Assembly (NCBI GenBank): GCA_017449265.1
Contig: JAFSJW010000068.1
Span: 1-60,523 of the forward strand
From: Treponema sp.
Lineage (GTDB): Bacteria; Spirochaetota; Spirochaetia; Treponematales; Treponemataceae
Direction: 5' to 3'
Length of the DNA: 60,523 nt
The translations under genes and the position numbers were made by a program. The notes beneath the pieces were generated by a model. The model was not told the DNA's origin. It did no database searches and saw only the letters and a list, made by a program, of their open reading frames with translations. This document shows positions 17,856 through 27,229 of the stretch, one piece after another (position 1 is the stretch's first letter; the number at the start of each line of letters is the position of its first letter).

Positions 17856-20800
17856 TTACAAATCTGCATACGCCGAAAATTCGTTTGGAGCAGAAATCAT
17901 ATTCTTTTTCATCTCCTCCATTTCTTCTGGTGAAACGGAAAAAAGAACCTGAATCTTGCTTTTTGAAACTTTCTTCTCGCTCATCACAAGCGAATACAAA
18001 ACAGGAATAAAAAAGAGCGTGACGAATGTTGAAGAAGAAAGCCCGCCTACTACGGCAACACCAATCGGCTGGACCATAGCCGCGCTTCCGCTTTTGGCAA
18101 AGCACATCGGAACCATTCCAAGAATCGTAGTGAGCGTAGTCATAAGTACAGGGCGAAGTCGGCTCGTTCCGGCAGTCAGGCATGCTTCTTTCATCTTAAG
18201 CCCTCTGTCGAGCAAAAGATTCGTGTAGTCAACAAGAATAATTCCGTTGTTTACGACTATTCCGACAAGCATGATAAGACCTACCGCGCTCGTCATACTG
18301 AACGCCTGACCTAGAATCTTGAAAATGAACACAACGCCAATAATCAAGAACGGAATAGTCATTAAATTTATGAACGGAGCCTTAAAGCTCTCGTAAGTTC
18401 CTGCCATAACGCCGAATACAAGAAGGATTGCCATAAGACCTATCATGCCGTATGTCATTCCCTGATCCTGCGCGTCCTTCCATGCGCCCTCGTAAGAAAT
18501 CGTAACGCCCTCAGGAATGATAAAGCTGGCTGCAATTCCGTCCTTTATATCCTGCACGATTTCCGTAGAATTGCGGTCGCTTTTCTTGTCCGCCGAAACG
18601 GATACGATTCTAGTCTGGTTCTCGCGCCTGATTGAAACAGGCCCAAGACCTTTCCTGACCTCAGCAAAGTTCGCTACGCTAACCATGCCGCCGTTTCCTT
18701 TCACATAAATCTGCTCAAGATCAGCAGTGCTTTTTCGGTCGCCTTTCTGATAAAGCAGAACCACGCTGTATTCCTTGCCGTTCTCACGGTATGTCGTTGC
18801 CGTAACTCCGTTTATGGCGTAATTTATCTCACGCGCCACAGTCTGAACGTCCACGCCGAAAGAATAGGCCCTTTGCCTGTCGATTACAACCTGAATTTCA
18901 GGAAGTCCTTCCTCCGTGTCAATTGATGTTTCGCCAACATCGGAGATTGACTCCATGACGGCGCGAACTTGGGAGGCAACATTAAGAGCCGCATCCAAAT
19001 CATCGGAGCGAACACGAAGCTTGAACTCACTTCCTGTCATCTGCCGCCCGAAGCCCTGCGAGAAATTGAACCTTGCGCCAGGATAGTCGCCGAAATGTTT
19101 TCTGAGCTTTGCCTGAACAGTATCGCTCGTATCAATCTGATACTCGCTTTTTGGAAGATTCACCTGAATAGAGCCTTTGTTTGTAGTACTTGCCCCGCGC
19201 CCTGTTCCGATTGAAGTTATGATTGTAGTGTAGCCTTTTATTTCCTCACGGCAAATCCGCTCAAAATCCTTAAGGATTGTCTGTGTTTCAGTAAGTGAAG
19301 TTCCGTTCGGAAGAGTAAGGTTCATAGTCACGCCAGAGTCGCTTCCATTGTTCATCATGTTGATTTTCAAAGTCGGAATGAACACAACGGCCATAAGAAG
19401 TACGCACACACAGACTATGCAAGTGACAAGCCTGTTATTCAGGGCAGCTTTTAGACCAATCCTGTACAATTTCGTAAGAGCGGTCATCGGAAGCTCCAGA
19501 AGCTCGTAAAATTTTTTGAGAGGAATGAATGTAAGCGGCTTCTCATTTCTGTTCGTGAGCGGGAAAAAATGCCCTGCAAGAACAGGAACAAGAAAAATCG
19601 CCACGAACAAAGACGAAACGAGAGCTATTACGACAGTGAAAATAATTCCCTTGAACATCTGCCCCATCATGCCCAAATCTTTCAAGAAGAAAATGAACGG
19701 CAAAAATACGCAGATTGTGGTAAGGTTTCCAGAAACTACGCTCATTACCATCTCTGATGAGCCGAGCACGGCAGCGACTTTTGCCTTTGCTCCGCGAGTT
19801 CTGTAAACATAAATGTTCTCAATCATAACGATTGACGCATCAACAATCATTCCTACGCCAAGTATAAGCCCCGTGAGCGTCATCATGTTAAGCGTGATTC
19901 CAACAAAGTTCATGCAAAGAAGCGTGATTATGATTGACAGCGGAATTGAAACTGCGATTATAAGCGTGGATTTTCCAGACTTTAGGAACAAAAACAGAAT
20001 GATTACCGCAAGTATAAGTCCCGTGTATGCGGATTCAAGAAGAGTTCCAATCGTATCGTTGATTGAGTCCGAGTCGTCGGAAATTATGTCAAGGGTAACA
20101 TCGTTCGGAACAAGCTCCTGAATTTGTGCGATTTTGGCGCGCGTAGCCTTCGCCACAGTAACAGTGTTCTTTCCGGACTGCTTAGTAACAGAAACATACA
20201 CGCCCGGCTCTCCGTTGATGAAAACTTCGCTCGTCTTGTCCTTGTACCCGAGGTAAACATCGGCAAGGTCGCTGAGTCGCACCACATAGCCGCCGACTTT
20301 AGTGATAATTGTATCTTTCACTTCTTCAACGCTAGAAAACTCACCTGTCGTTCGTATTGTATAATCTTTGATTCCTTCGTTGATTTTTCCTCCGCCAAGC
20401 TCCAGATTTTGCTTTGAGAGCGCGGATGAAACATTCGCCATAGTAAGGTTGTACGCCGCAAGCCTGTTCTGGGAAATATCAACACGCAAAATCTTAGTTC
20501 TTCCGCCCGAAACGGAGGCTTCTGCAACGCCGTCCGTCTGCTCAATCAAATCAACAATCTGGTCTTCGGCAATTTGCTTAAGGTCATCGTTGGAGCGGTT
20601 TCCGCGCACGGCAATTCTCATAATCGGCATTGCGTTCGCATCCATTTTTGATATTGAAGGCGAGCCTGCATCATCGGGAAGATTTTTTGATACTTTTGAG
20701 ATTTTGTCGCGAACATCGTTCGTAGCGGACTCAAGGTCAGTTCCGTAATTGAATTCAAGCGAAATAGACGAAGAGCCTTCCGAAGAAGTGGAAGTGATTT

Positions 20801-21035
20801 TTTTAAGTCCGCTAACGGAAACTAGCTGCCCTTCAAGGACTTTGGTAACAGTCTTTTCAACAGATTCAGGGCCTGCGTTCGTGTATGATGTTCGGACACT
20901 TATGTACGGTGAGTCCACATCAGGCATAAGACTTATTGCCACATTTTTCAGCGTGAAAAGACCGATTGTCCCAAGAAGCGCAAAGACGATAAGCGTCAGG
21001 ACAGGATGCTCAAGCGTTTTCTTAGAGATGCTCAT
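17856..21035 (-). CDS. RND efflux pump inner-membrane subunit (HAE1/AcrB-like)
   Basis: This 1059-residue proton-driven exporter has the RND architecture: an N-terminal membrane helix (LTLIVFALLGTIGLF), a large periplasmic porter loop (about 45-330), helices 2-6, a second periplasmic loop (about 550-850), and helices 8-12. The helix-4 motif is GMIVDASIVMIEN with a single clear aspartate, and the helix-10 lysine of AcrB is replaced by asparagine (GIVVNNGIILVDY), as in many HAE1-type pumps. The substrate is unknown. The start overlaps the stop of the adaptor gene by 4 bp (ATGA), which implies coupling. Confidence 0.93.
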   Translation of the reverse strand: MSISKKTLEHPVLTLIVFALLGTIGLFTLKNVAISLMPDVDSPYISVRTSYTNAGPESVEKTVTKVLEGQLVSVSGLKKITSTSSEGSSSISLEFNYGTDLESATNDVRDKISKVSKNLPDDAGSPSISKMDANAMPIMRIAVRGNRSNDDLKQIAEDQIVDLIEQTDGVAEASVSGGRTKILRVDISQNRLAAYNLTMANVSSALSKQNLELGGGKINEGIKDYTIRTTGEFSSVEEVKDTIITKVGGYVVRLSDLADVYLGYKDKTSEVFINGEPGVYVSVTKQSGKNTVTVAKATRAKIAQIQELVPNDVTLDIISDDSDSINDTIGTLLESAYTGLILAVIILFLFLKSGKSTLIIAVSIPLSIIITLLCMNFVGITLNMMTLTGLILGVGMIVDASIVMIENIYVYRTRGAKAKVAAVLGSSEMVMSVVSGNLTTICVFLPFIFFLKDLGMMGQMFKGIIFTVVIALVSSLFVAIFLVPVLAGHFFPLTNRNEKPLTFIPLKKFYELLELPMTALTKLYRIGLKAALNNRLVTCIVCVCVLLMAVVFIPTLKINMMNNGSDSGVTMNLTLPNGTSLTETQTILKDFERICREEIKGYTTIITSIGTGRGASTTNKGSIQVNLPKSEYQIDTSDTVQAKLRKHFGDYPGARFNFSQGFGRQMTGSEFKLRVRSDDLDAALNVASQVRAVMESISDVGETSIDTEEGLPEIQVVIDRQRAYSFGVDVQTVAREINYAINGVTATTYRENGKEYSVVLLYQKGDRKSTADLEQIYVKGNGGMVSVANFAEVRKGLGPVSIRRENQTRIVSVSADKKSDRNSTEIVQDIKDGIAASFIIPEGVTISYEGAWKDAQDQGMTYGMIGLMAILLVFGVMAGTYESFKAPFINLMTIPFLIIGVVFIFKILGQAFSMTSAVGLIMLVGIVVNNGIILVDYTNLLLDRGLKMKEACLTAGTSRLRPVLMTTLTTILGMVPMCFAKSGSAAMVQPIGVAVVGGLSSSTFVTLFFIPVLYSLVMSEKKVSKSKIQVLFSVSPEEMEEMKKNMISAPNEFSAYADL

Positions 21036-22108
21036 TTTTGCCCTCCGCGCGCACCAGCCTGTTTCTCAGAACCACCCCGTTTTGCTCCGCTTCCGGCTTC
21101 ACCCTCAGGCGGATTTTTTGTTTTGCCATCAGAGCCTTGCTCAGATTTTTGCTCCGACCTGACTCCGTTCGTAATATCCTGAATTTTAGAGCCGTTCGCA
21201 AGGGAAGTCTGCCCCTGAACTACAACTCGCTCGCCTTCTTTTAGCCCGCTCGTAATCTGAACGATTCCGTCAACTTTTTTTCCCAAAGTAACTTCATTCT
21301 TCGTAACAGTGTTGTCCGAATTAACGGTGTAGGCATAAAATTTGTCTCCGTTCTGAACAAGGGAGTCGTTCGGCATAGTTACTTCGCCCTCATAATCCTC
21401 AGTGAACAAGATTACTTTTGCGAACATACCAGCGTTTATGCGAAAATCACGCTCGTCAAACACAAGCACGATTTCCTTAGTCCTGCTAGCAGAATCAACG
21501 ACAGGCGAAACCCTGCTGACCGTTGCCTTGAACACAACTCCAGGATACGCCTCAACGCTTATATTGGCCTTAAGCCCCACTTTCAGAACTGCAATATATC
21601 TTTCTGGCACATTTGCACGAATCTGCAAATTGTTCACATCGCCAACCTGAGTTATCGCCGTCCCTGTCGATACGGTGGTTCCGTTCTTAAGCGGAGTCGA
21701 TATGATGCTTCCTGAAATCGGAGCGTACACGGGGCTTTGTCTGAAATAGCTTCCGGGCGAGCTTGGATCAACATATCCGATAATCTGTCCTTTTGATACT
21801 TTTGAACCAAGCATTACATTCATTGATATGACTTTTCCTGAAACATCAGGAAAAACCGACACCGAGTTCTGGCTTTCAATCTCCCCGTTCGTGGAAACAT
21901 ATCCGTGAAGCGTAGTCTTTTCAAGAACCTGCGTTTTTACCGAAACGACAGAACCGCCTCCGCCGCGTCCTCCCCGTCCGAATGCGGGAGCAGCCGCTCC
22001 CTGACTTTTTTTCTGTATTTGGGCCGTGATTATGCAAATTACAAGAAGCGCAACTACGGCTACCACAACAAGAAACGGTCTTGATTTTTTCAGTTTGCTA
22101 AAATTCAT
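21032..22108 (-). CDS. RND periplasmic adaptor (membrane fusion protein)
   Basis: A 358-residue membrane fusion protein that links the RND pump to the outer-membrane channel. It has an N-terminal anchor helix (FLVVVAVVALLVICIITAQ), a Gly/Arg-rich linker, split lipoyl halves (VFPDVSGKVISMNVMLGSKV and YAPISGSIISTPLKNGT), a short hairpin, the beta-barrel (about 170-240), and a membrane-proximal domain. The C-terminal 60 residues are charged, low-complexity and probably disordered. It overlaps the pump gene by 4 bp and follows the TolC-like gene. Confidence 0.92.
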   Translation of the reverse strand: MNFSKLKKSRPFLVVVAVVALLVICIITAQIQKKSQGAAAPAFGRGGRGGGGSVVSVKTQVLEKTTLHGYVSTNGEIESQNSVSVFPDVSGKVISMNVMLGSKVSKGQIIGYVDPSSPGSYFRQSPVYAPISGSIISTPLKNGTTVSTGTAITQVGDVNNLQIRANVPERYIAVLKVGLKANISVEAYPGVVFKATVSRVSPVVDSASRTKEIVLVFDERDFRINAGMFAKVILFTEDYEGEVTMPNDSLVQNGDKFYAYTVNSDNTVTKNEVTLGKKVDGIVQITSGLKEGERVVVQGQTSLANGSKIQDITNGVRSEQKSEQGSDGKTKNPPEGEAGSGAKRGGSEKQAGARGGQK

Positions 22109-22146
22109 ATAATACCTTTCCTATTCAGTAAACTCGTTCGGAACTT

Positions 22147-23478
22147 TTAGTTACCGTCCGGATTCATTTTATTTGAAAGACTTCCGAACTGAACCCCGAT
22201 TGTGTTCTCAAGATTCATCATTGCAGAAATCAGTTTCAGAATTTCGTTTTTTAGCGAAACTTGAGCGCTCAAAAGCGAGGAGCTTGCGTTCTGGACGGAC
22301 AAAAAATCCTTTGCGCCGCGGTTGTATGCATCCAGCGTCATATTGTAGCTGCGCTGCGCAAGCGTCACATTCGCCTGCTTTGCCTTAATTGATGCCTGGC
22401 TGTTCTCAATCGAGCGCAAATAAGAGTCGATGCTCATTTGAAGCGTTGTTTTTGCGTTTTTCAGCTGAAGCTCATAGTCTTTTTTTGAGTCTTTCGCGCT
22501 CTCAATCGCATCATGCTTTGCTGACCACGGAAGAAGTCCGTCAAGGGGAATGGACGCGCTCAGCGAAAGACTCGTTGATTTTGCCGCATCCGAGCTTGCG
22601 GGCGGGTCGCCATCGTATCCCGAATACCAATACTGGTCGCGCCAGTTGAGCGAAGCCCTGATTGAAGGCGAATATGCGGAGAATCTGTTGTCAAGGATAG
22701 AATTGTCCGCCGCCTCAACGCGCTTTTCAAGGGTCTTTACCGAAGAAGAGAAAATCTCAACGCCGTCAAGATTTATTTTATCAAGGAAGATTTTGTCCTC
22801 AAGCTTACCAGAAAGCTCCACTCTCTCGTCAAGGGGAATTCCAAGAAGCTGCTTGAAAGCGGCAAGGTCATTCTCATAAGTAGTCTTTGCACCCTCAACA
22901 GTCGGAACGGTGCTTTTGTAACTTACCTCGGCGGCAAGAACATCAAGCTCGCTCAGTCTTCCCTGATTGTACTTGGCAAGATTCGCACTGTACTGGCTTT
23001 TTGAAATCTCGCTGTTTTTTTCCTGCAGAACGATGTTTTCTTTTTCATACAGAAGCTTGTAGAACGCATCGCGCACATTCAGCTCGATTGAACGAAGCGA
23101 ATCGGTAAAATTCATCTTTCCTATCTCATAATTAAGCTTTGCGGCTTGCATTTTCGTGTAAAGATTAGCCGTCAGCGAAACAGAGACAGTTGCAGAAATT
23201 CCGAAATTGGCATCATACTTGCTTCTGGCAGCCTCATCTGTCAAATCTTTTAGCGGTATTCCTGCCGTACCATCAAAACTTATGCTCGGACTAGCCGAAT
23301 TCCATGAATGTTTTTTTGCCCTCTCTAAAGCAGAAAGCGTTATTTCACTTCGCTGAACGGAAACATTATTCTCAAGCGCAAGTTTTACCGCATCATCAAC
23401 AGTCAGAACTCTTGCCTCCTGTGAAAACGCGCAAAAACTAAAAAATAAGACGGAAACGCGCAAAAAACATTTTCGCAT
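22147..23478 (-). CDS. TolC-family outer-membrane efflux protein
   Basis: First gene of the efflux operon; forms the outer-membrane channel. The 443-residue protein has a signal peptide (RKCFLRVSVLFFSFCAFSQ) and two repeated OEP coiled-coil domains, seen in LTVDDAVKLALENNVSVQ, ELDVLAAEVSYKS, and the matching second-half DAYNRGAKDFLSVQNASSSL. The ATG at 23478 is chosen because GGGGAGAAAG lies just before it and the signal peptide begins there; an in-frame start ten codons earlier is weaker. The order is tolC-mfp-rnd-PII. Confidence 0.92.
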   Translation of the reverse strand: MRKCFLRVSVLFFSFCAFSQEARVLTVDDAVKLALENNVSVQRSEITLSALERAKKHSWNSASPSISFDGTAGIPLKDLTDEAARSKYDANFGISATVSVSLTANLYTKMQAAKLNYEIGKMNFTDSLRSIELNVRDAFYKLLYEKENIVLQEKNSEISKSQYSANLAKYNQGRLSELDVLAAEVSYKSTVPTVEGAKTTYENDLAAFKQLLGIPLDERVELSGKLEDKIFLDKINLDGVEIFSSSVKTLEKRVEAADNSILDNRFSAYSPSIRASLNWRDQYWYSGYDGDPPASSDAAKSTSLSLSASIPLDGLLPWSAKHDAIESAKDSKKDYELQLKNAKTTLQMSIDSYLRSIENSQASIKAKQANVTLAQRSYNMTLDAYNRGAKDFLSVQNASSSLLSAQVSLKNEILKLISAMMNLENTIGVQFGSLSNKMNPDGN

Positions 23479-23497
23479 AACTTTCTCCCCTTGTTTC

Positions 23498-23527
23498 ATT
23501 ATAAACAATGATAATTTATATTCGCAA
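23498..23527 (-). promoter_or_regulatory. Putative promoter of the efflux operon
   Basis: On the minus strand, TTGCGA, an 18-bp spacer and TATAAT lie about 20 bp upstream of the TolC-like start. The -10 box is consensus; the -35 box is weak. Confidence 0.35.
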
Positions 23528-23617
23528 TTAAAACTAAAAAGATTTGTTTTATAACAAAAATTTCTTTGGCAAAAAAAATCGTAACCAATAATAAAAAAAA
23601 ATGATTTTTTTTATTAT

Positions 23618-23744
23618 TAGATGTGTTCGGAAACATCAGTTTTCCGAACACGAACCTTAAAAGAATGCAAGTTTTGCAAGGCTTTAGCCTGAAAAACTTG
23701 ACGACTTGTGAGGAAACTTAATGAGTTTCCGAACAGGTCCATTA
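23618..23744 (+). repeat. Composite palindromic repeat, copy 2
   Basis: Same layout as the 16705 copy: outer palindromic ends and a central hairpin CAAGTTTT (23668-23675)/AAAACTTG (23693-23700) with an identical 17-nt loop. Relative to copy 1, three stem pairs differ and all remain complementary. It ends about 18 bases before the lipoprotein start codon. Confidence 0.75.
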
Positions 23745-23762
23745 ACAATCAGGAGATTTTTT

Positions 23763-25676
23763 ATGAAATCATTCGGAAAAATTGCAGGATTGATGCTGGC
23801 AACGATTTCATTGTCAACATTTTTATCATCATGCGCAGAGGACAGTGGCTCTTCGTCATCAAATTCAGCTGACACCACCTCCGCTGTTGACGCGGAAACT
23901 TTCGCAAGCTCAGATACAGCCAACGCAAACGGCTACATTGCCGCTGACCTTTACGAAAATTTCTCTGCTTCAGAAACAGTCTACATAACCCTGAACGGAA
24001 CTAGCGCAACGGCAAGGCTCGGAAGCGGCAGCGAAGTCAGCGCAACAAGCACAGAAACTTCAATCGGAACAGTATCAAGCAAAGATATTACGATTGTCCT
24101 TACATCAAACACAGCGGAGGATGAATCAAGCGGAACTGACGCAGAATCGAACGGTCTTTCCGTTCAGTACAAGGGTGATGGAAAAATCAAATATGTCATT
24201 TCAGGAACTTTCACAGGAACACTTTTCATCAAGAACAAAAAGGCCGATGCAGCCGTAGTTCTGAATAATGCCAAAATCACAAGCGACAGTGGAAGCGGTC
24301 CCGCGCTAAGATTTTCTTCCCAGAACAGGACTTTCATCGTAATTCCGGCCGGAACTGAAAGCACTATCACTGATACGCGCGTTCTAGACCAGAGCGCGAC
24401 GATGTATGACACAAAGAAAGGGTCAATCTATGCGAAAGGCGCGCTTATTTTCACAGGAGAAAGCTCATCGAGCAGCGGAGGAGTCCTTTCAGTCGTAAAC
24501 AAAGGATTCAAGCACGCCATCTATTCAAAAGATTATGTCAGAGTCGCGAACATCACGCTCAATTCAACCGTGGAAGGCACAAAAGGCCGTGACTGCATAA
24601 GAAGTCTTACCGGAGTTATAATCGACGGCGGAACGATAAAATTGACAGGGAACGGAACAGTTACTGATGATGAGAGCGTCGGCATCAAAGTTGAGGGAGA
24701 AGACGCGGACGAAGACGAACTTACGGTGGAATATACAGCTGGAGCTGGATTCGTAATTATAAACGGCGGCAAAATAACGATAAACACAGTCGCAAAGGGA
24801 ATAACAGCGCACTGGAAATCAAGTGAGAGCGCAATAGGAAACGCCGCCTACACCGCAACCGCAAACGAATCTCTTCTATATACAACATTTTTGAATGGAA
24901 CAAGCGCGTCAAGACCAAATCCGTTCGTTGAGATAAACGGAGGCACAATCGATATAACTACAACAGGAACTCCATACGAAAATTCAACTGCAAGCTGCTC
25001 ACCTGAGGGAATCGAAGCAAAAGGCAACATGACGATTAATGCAGGAACAATCACATTAAGCTGCACGGACGATGCAATAAACGCAGGAGGCTCAATCGTA
25101 ATAAACGGCGGGGCAATTTACGCGTACAGCTCCCAGAATGATGCGATTGACGCGAACGGCACAAGCGGAATCACAATCAACGGCGGAACGATTGTAGCTC
25201 TCGGAGTGACAACGCCAGAATGTGCCTTTGACTGCGACAGCTATCCGCTCAAAATCACCGGAGGGCTTCTTGTAGGACTTGGCACGAATAATTATACAGC
25301 TCCCACAAACTGCACGCAAAGCACCGCCGTTCTTTCAAGCAGCATCTACGGAAGCGGCGGAACTACGATGGCAATAACGGATGCCAGCGGAACACCAGTG
25401 TTCGCTTACAGGCTCCCGTCAAGCGCAGGAAGCGTAATGATTCTCTCTTCGCCAAATATAAAAACAGGCTCCTCATACACCGTAAAGACAGGCGTAAGCG
25501 CAAGCGGCGGAACTGCATTCCACGGACTTTACACAACGCTTCCGTCAATTTCTGGCGGAACTTCCACAGATTCGTTCAGCACATCATCTTCAAGCTGCGT
25601 CTACACATCGTCAGGCGCAAGCTCCAACGGCGGCCCGCAGGAAGGCACAAAACCGACTACACCCGGCGCACGGTAA
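23763..25676 (+). CDS. Carbohydrate-binding beta-helix lipoprotein (Cthe_2159-like)
   Basis: A 637-residue surface or periplasmic lipoprotein. The signal peptide ends in a lipobox, FLSSC, with lipidated cysteine 24. A serine-rich linker follows, then a long run of short beta strands and INGGTI-type repeats (INGGKITI, INGGTIDI, INAGTI, INGGAIYA, INGGTIVAL), typical of a parallel beta-helix. The overall pattern matches the family annotated carbohydrate-binding domain-containing protein, related to Cthe_2159, which binds acidic polysaccharide. AGGAG lies at the right distance from the ATG. The C-terminus is Ser/Gly/Pro-rich. The ligand is not predictable here. Confidence 0.82.
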   Translation: MKSFGKIAGLMLATISLSTFLSSCAEDSGSSSSNSADTTSAVDAETFASSDTANANGYIAADLYENFSASETVYITLNGTSATARLGSGSEVSATSTETSIGTVSSKDITIVLTSNTAEDESSGTDAESNGLSVQYKGDGKIKYVISGTFTGTLFIKNKKADAAVVLNNAKITSDSGSGPALRFSSQNRTFIVIPAGTESTITDTRVLDQSATMYDTKKGSIYAKGALIFTGESSSSSGGVLSVVNKGFKHAIYSKDYVRVANITLNSTVEGTKGRDCIRSLTGVIIDGGTIKLTGNGTVTDDESVGIKVEGEDADEDELTVEYTAGAGFVIINGGKITINTVAKGITAHWKSSESAIGNAAYTATANESLLYTTFLNGTSASRPNPFVEINGGTIDITTTGTPYENSTASCSPEGIEAKGNMTINAGTITLSCTDDAINAGGSIVINGGAIYAYSSQNDAIDANGTSGITINGGTIVALGVTTPECAFDCDSYPLKITGGLLVGLGTNNYTAPTNCTQSTAVLSSSIYGSGGTTMAITDASGTPVFAYRLPSSAGSVMILSSPNIKTGSSYTVKTGVSASGGTAFHGLYTTLPSISGGTSTDSFSTSSSSCVYTSSGASSNGGPQEGTKPTTPGAR

Positions 25677-25694
25677 CAACCAGGATTAAAATCA

Positions 25695-25745
25695 AAAAGA
25701 CACGAAAGTTGAATAGCGTAAGCATATTAAATCTTCGTGTCTTTT
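25695..25745. terminator. Terminator after the lipoprotein gene
   Basis: Twelve-bp arms AAAAGACACGAA (25695-25706) and TTCGTGTCTTTT (25734-25745) enclose a loop containing GTTGAATAGCGTAAGCATAT. Nearly the same loop sequence recurs at 32187 inside a different stem. It separates two convergent genes. Confidence 0.75.
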
Positions 25746-25822
25746 CTCATTAAGATTTCAGCAGCAATTGAACAATGCCACAAATTTTATGCCCGAAAGC
25801 CTTTTTTCTGAGCAAGGTGCAA

Positions 25823-26881
25823 TCACTTGCAGCCAGCTGTTGCCTGCCCGTCTTCGTTCATATCGTAGTTTTTATCTTCGTCAATCATCTGAAGGAAAAT
25901 GTCCGTAATCACAGGGTCAAAATGCGTCCCGCGGCATCGCTCAATTTCAGCCCGAACTTCTGCCTGAGGGCGAATCTGCGTATAAGCTCGTTTTGATGTC
26001 ATTGCGTCGTAAGCATCCGCAATAGCGATGATTCTTGCCTCCTCAGGGATTTGGTTTCCTTTAAGGCCGTCAGGATAGCCAGAGCCGTCAAAATGCTCGT
26101 GATGCCACCGTGCTCCAATCGCAAGGCCAGGAAGCGCGGTTATGTTCTTCAAAATATTGTAGCCAGTAAGCGTATGCTCCTTTATGTCCTCATACTCCTC
26201 GTCCGTAAGCCGCGAATCTTTCCTTATGATAGTTCCCGCCACCCCGATTTTTCCAATATCGTGCAAAAGCCCCATCGCATAGATGTCGTCCTGATCCTGC
26301 TCGGAGCGACCAAGCCGGCGCGCTATTTCCCTAGAATATTTTGCCACCCGGAACGAATGACCTCGCGTGTAATGGTCTTTTGCATCAACAGTGCTGGAAA
26401 GCGCAAGCATGATTTGATTCGTGAGCTTCCTGAACTTTTCTGCCTGACGATTGACCTCGTTCTGCAAGTTCTGTTGCAAAAGGGAAAGCTCTATTGTGTT
26501 CTGCACGCGCTGAAGCAAAATGCCCGGAATGAAAGGCTTTGTAATAAAATCAACGGCTCCCTCATGCAACCCCCTGATTTCAGTTTCATTATGCTCATCG
26601 CCTGTCATAAAAATTACAGGAATCGAATTCGTCTCTGAGTTCGTTTTCAATGCTTTCAGAACGGAAAAACCATCCATTCCTTTCATGCACACATCAAGAA
26701 GAATTAAATCAGGCTTTCTTTCACCAACAAAGGCCAGACATTCCTCACCCGATTTTGCTACAGACACAATGTATTTTTTCTCAAGAATTCTTCTGGCAAG
26801 CGAAGACATCATAGTAGAATCATCAACGACAAGCACTTCGGGCTTTAGAGTCCTGGACAGTTCTTGAACTTTACGAATCAT
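25823..26881 (-). CDS. Response regulator with HD-GYP domain (putative c-di-GMP phosphodiesterase)
   Basis: A 352-residue protein. The receiver domain (about 15-130) has acidic residues in VLVVDDST, a phospho-acceptor aspartate in LILLDVCMKG, and the KPF lysine. After a coiled linker comes an HD-GYP domain (about 165-340) with the metal-binding HDIGK and the diagnostic HHEHFDGSGYP. Such enzymes hydrolyse c-di-GMP, so this links a phosphorelay to cyclic-nucleotide turnover. The ATG at 26881 has CGGAGCGCAA before it; the TTG at 26908 has none. No partner kinase is adjacent. Confidence 0.93.
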   Translation of the reverse strand: MIRKVQELSRTLKPEVLVVDDSTMMSSLARRILEKKYIVSVAKSGEECLAFVGERKPDLILLDVCMKGMDGFSVLKALKTNSETNSIPVIFMTGDEHNETEIRGLHEGAVDFITKPFIPGILLQRVQNTIELSLLQQNLQNEVNRQAEKFRKLTNQIMLALSSTVDAKDHYTRGHSFRVAKYSREIARRLGRSEQDQDDIYAMGLLHDIGKIGVAGTIIRKDSRLTDEEYEDIKEHTLTGYNILKNITALPGLAIGARWHHEHFDGSGYPDGLKGNQIPEEARIIAIADAYDAMTSKRAYTQIRPQAEVRAEIERCRGTHFDPVITDIFLQMIDEDKNYDMNEDGQATAGCK

Positions 26882-26925
26882 TTGCGCTCCGTTTTTGCTT
26901 AAATCCAAGCAAATATGAAAGAAAT

Positions 26926-26980
26926 TAGAGCTGTTCGGAAAGTTAATTTTCTAACCGTGAATCGTTTCCGAACTGCTCTA
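26926..26980. repeat. Palindromic repeat, short form
   Basis: TAGAGCTGTTCGGAAAGTTA... ending in ...GTTTCCGAACTGCTCTA, a 55-bp member of the dispersed palindrome family with a longer central loop. It lies upstream of the HD-GYP regulator and the aromatic leader. Confidence 0.65.
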
Positions 26981-27033
26981 TTATATCGAACAGATATTTT
27001 CTTGTCAGTGAGATTTTTTGATAAAACAGGGAA

Positions 27034-27062
27034 TTGACATTTTTTGCTCGATTCGTAATAAT
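27034..27062 (+). promoter_or_regulatory. Promoter of the aromatic leader and DAHP synthase
   Basis: TTGACA (27034-27039), a 17-bp spacer, then AATAAT (27057-27062). The leader-peptide ATG is 7 nt after the -10 box, so transcription would start at or next to the ATG. Confidence 0.6.
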
Positions 27063-27069
27063 CAGTTCT

Positions 27070-27177
27070 ATGTTTAAAGCTATCCGTGCGACAGTTTCAT
27101 TTTTCTCGTTTTTTAAGGCGTACTTTTATTTCGGCTACGCCCGGACTTCTCTTGACCGCATGGAAGAATCATATTGA
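27070..27177 (+). CDS. Phe/Tyr-rich leader peptide of an attenuator
   Basis: A 35-codon reading frame (MFKAIRATVSFFSFFKAYFY start) directly after the promoter. Residues 11-23 contain six Phe and three Tyr, so nine of thirteen codons are aromatic. It is followed 24 bp later by an intrinsic terminator and then by the DAHP synthase gene, the committing step of aromatic amino-acid synthesis. This is the arrangement of transcription attenuators such as pheA and trp leaders: starvation for charged tRNA-Phe or tRNA-Tyr would stall the ribosome and favour antitermination. There is no Shine-Dalgarno; the mRNA is probably leaderless. Confidence 0.75.
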   Translation: MFKAIRATVSFFSFFKAYFYFGYARTSLDRMEESY

Positions 27178-27229
27178 TTTCACACTTGTAAGATGATTTC
27201 AGGACTTCCAGAGGGAAGTCCTTTTTTTT
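27161..27229 (+). terminator. Attenuator terminator with candidate antiterminator
   Basis: GGACTTCC (27202-27209), AGAG loop, GGAAGTCC (27214-27221) and eight T form a textbook terminator between leader peptide and DAHP synthase. TGGAAG at 27161-27166, inside the leader coding region, is complementary to CTTCCA at 27205-27210 and could form the competing antiterminator. Confidence 0.75.
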
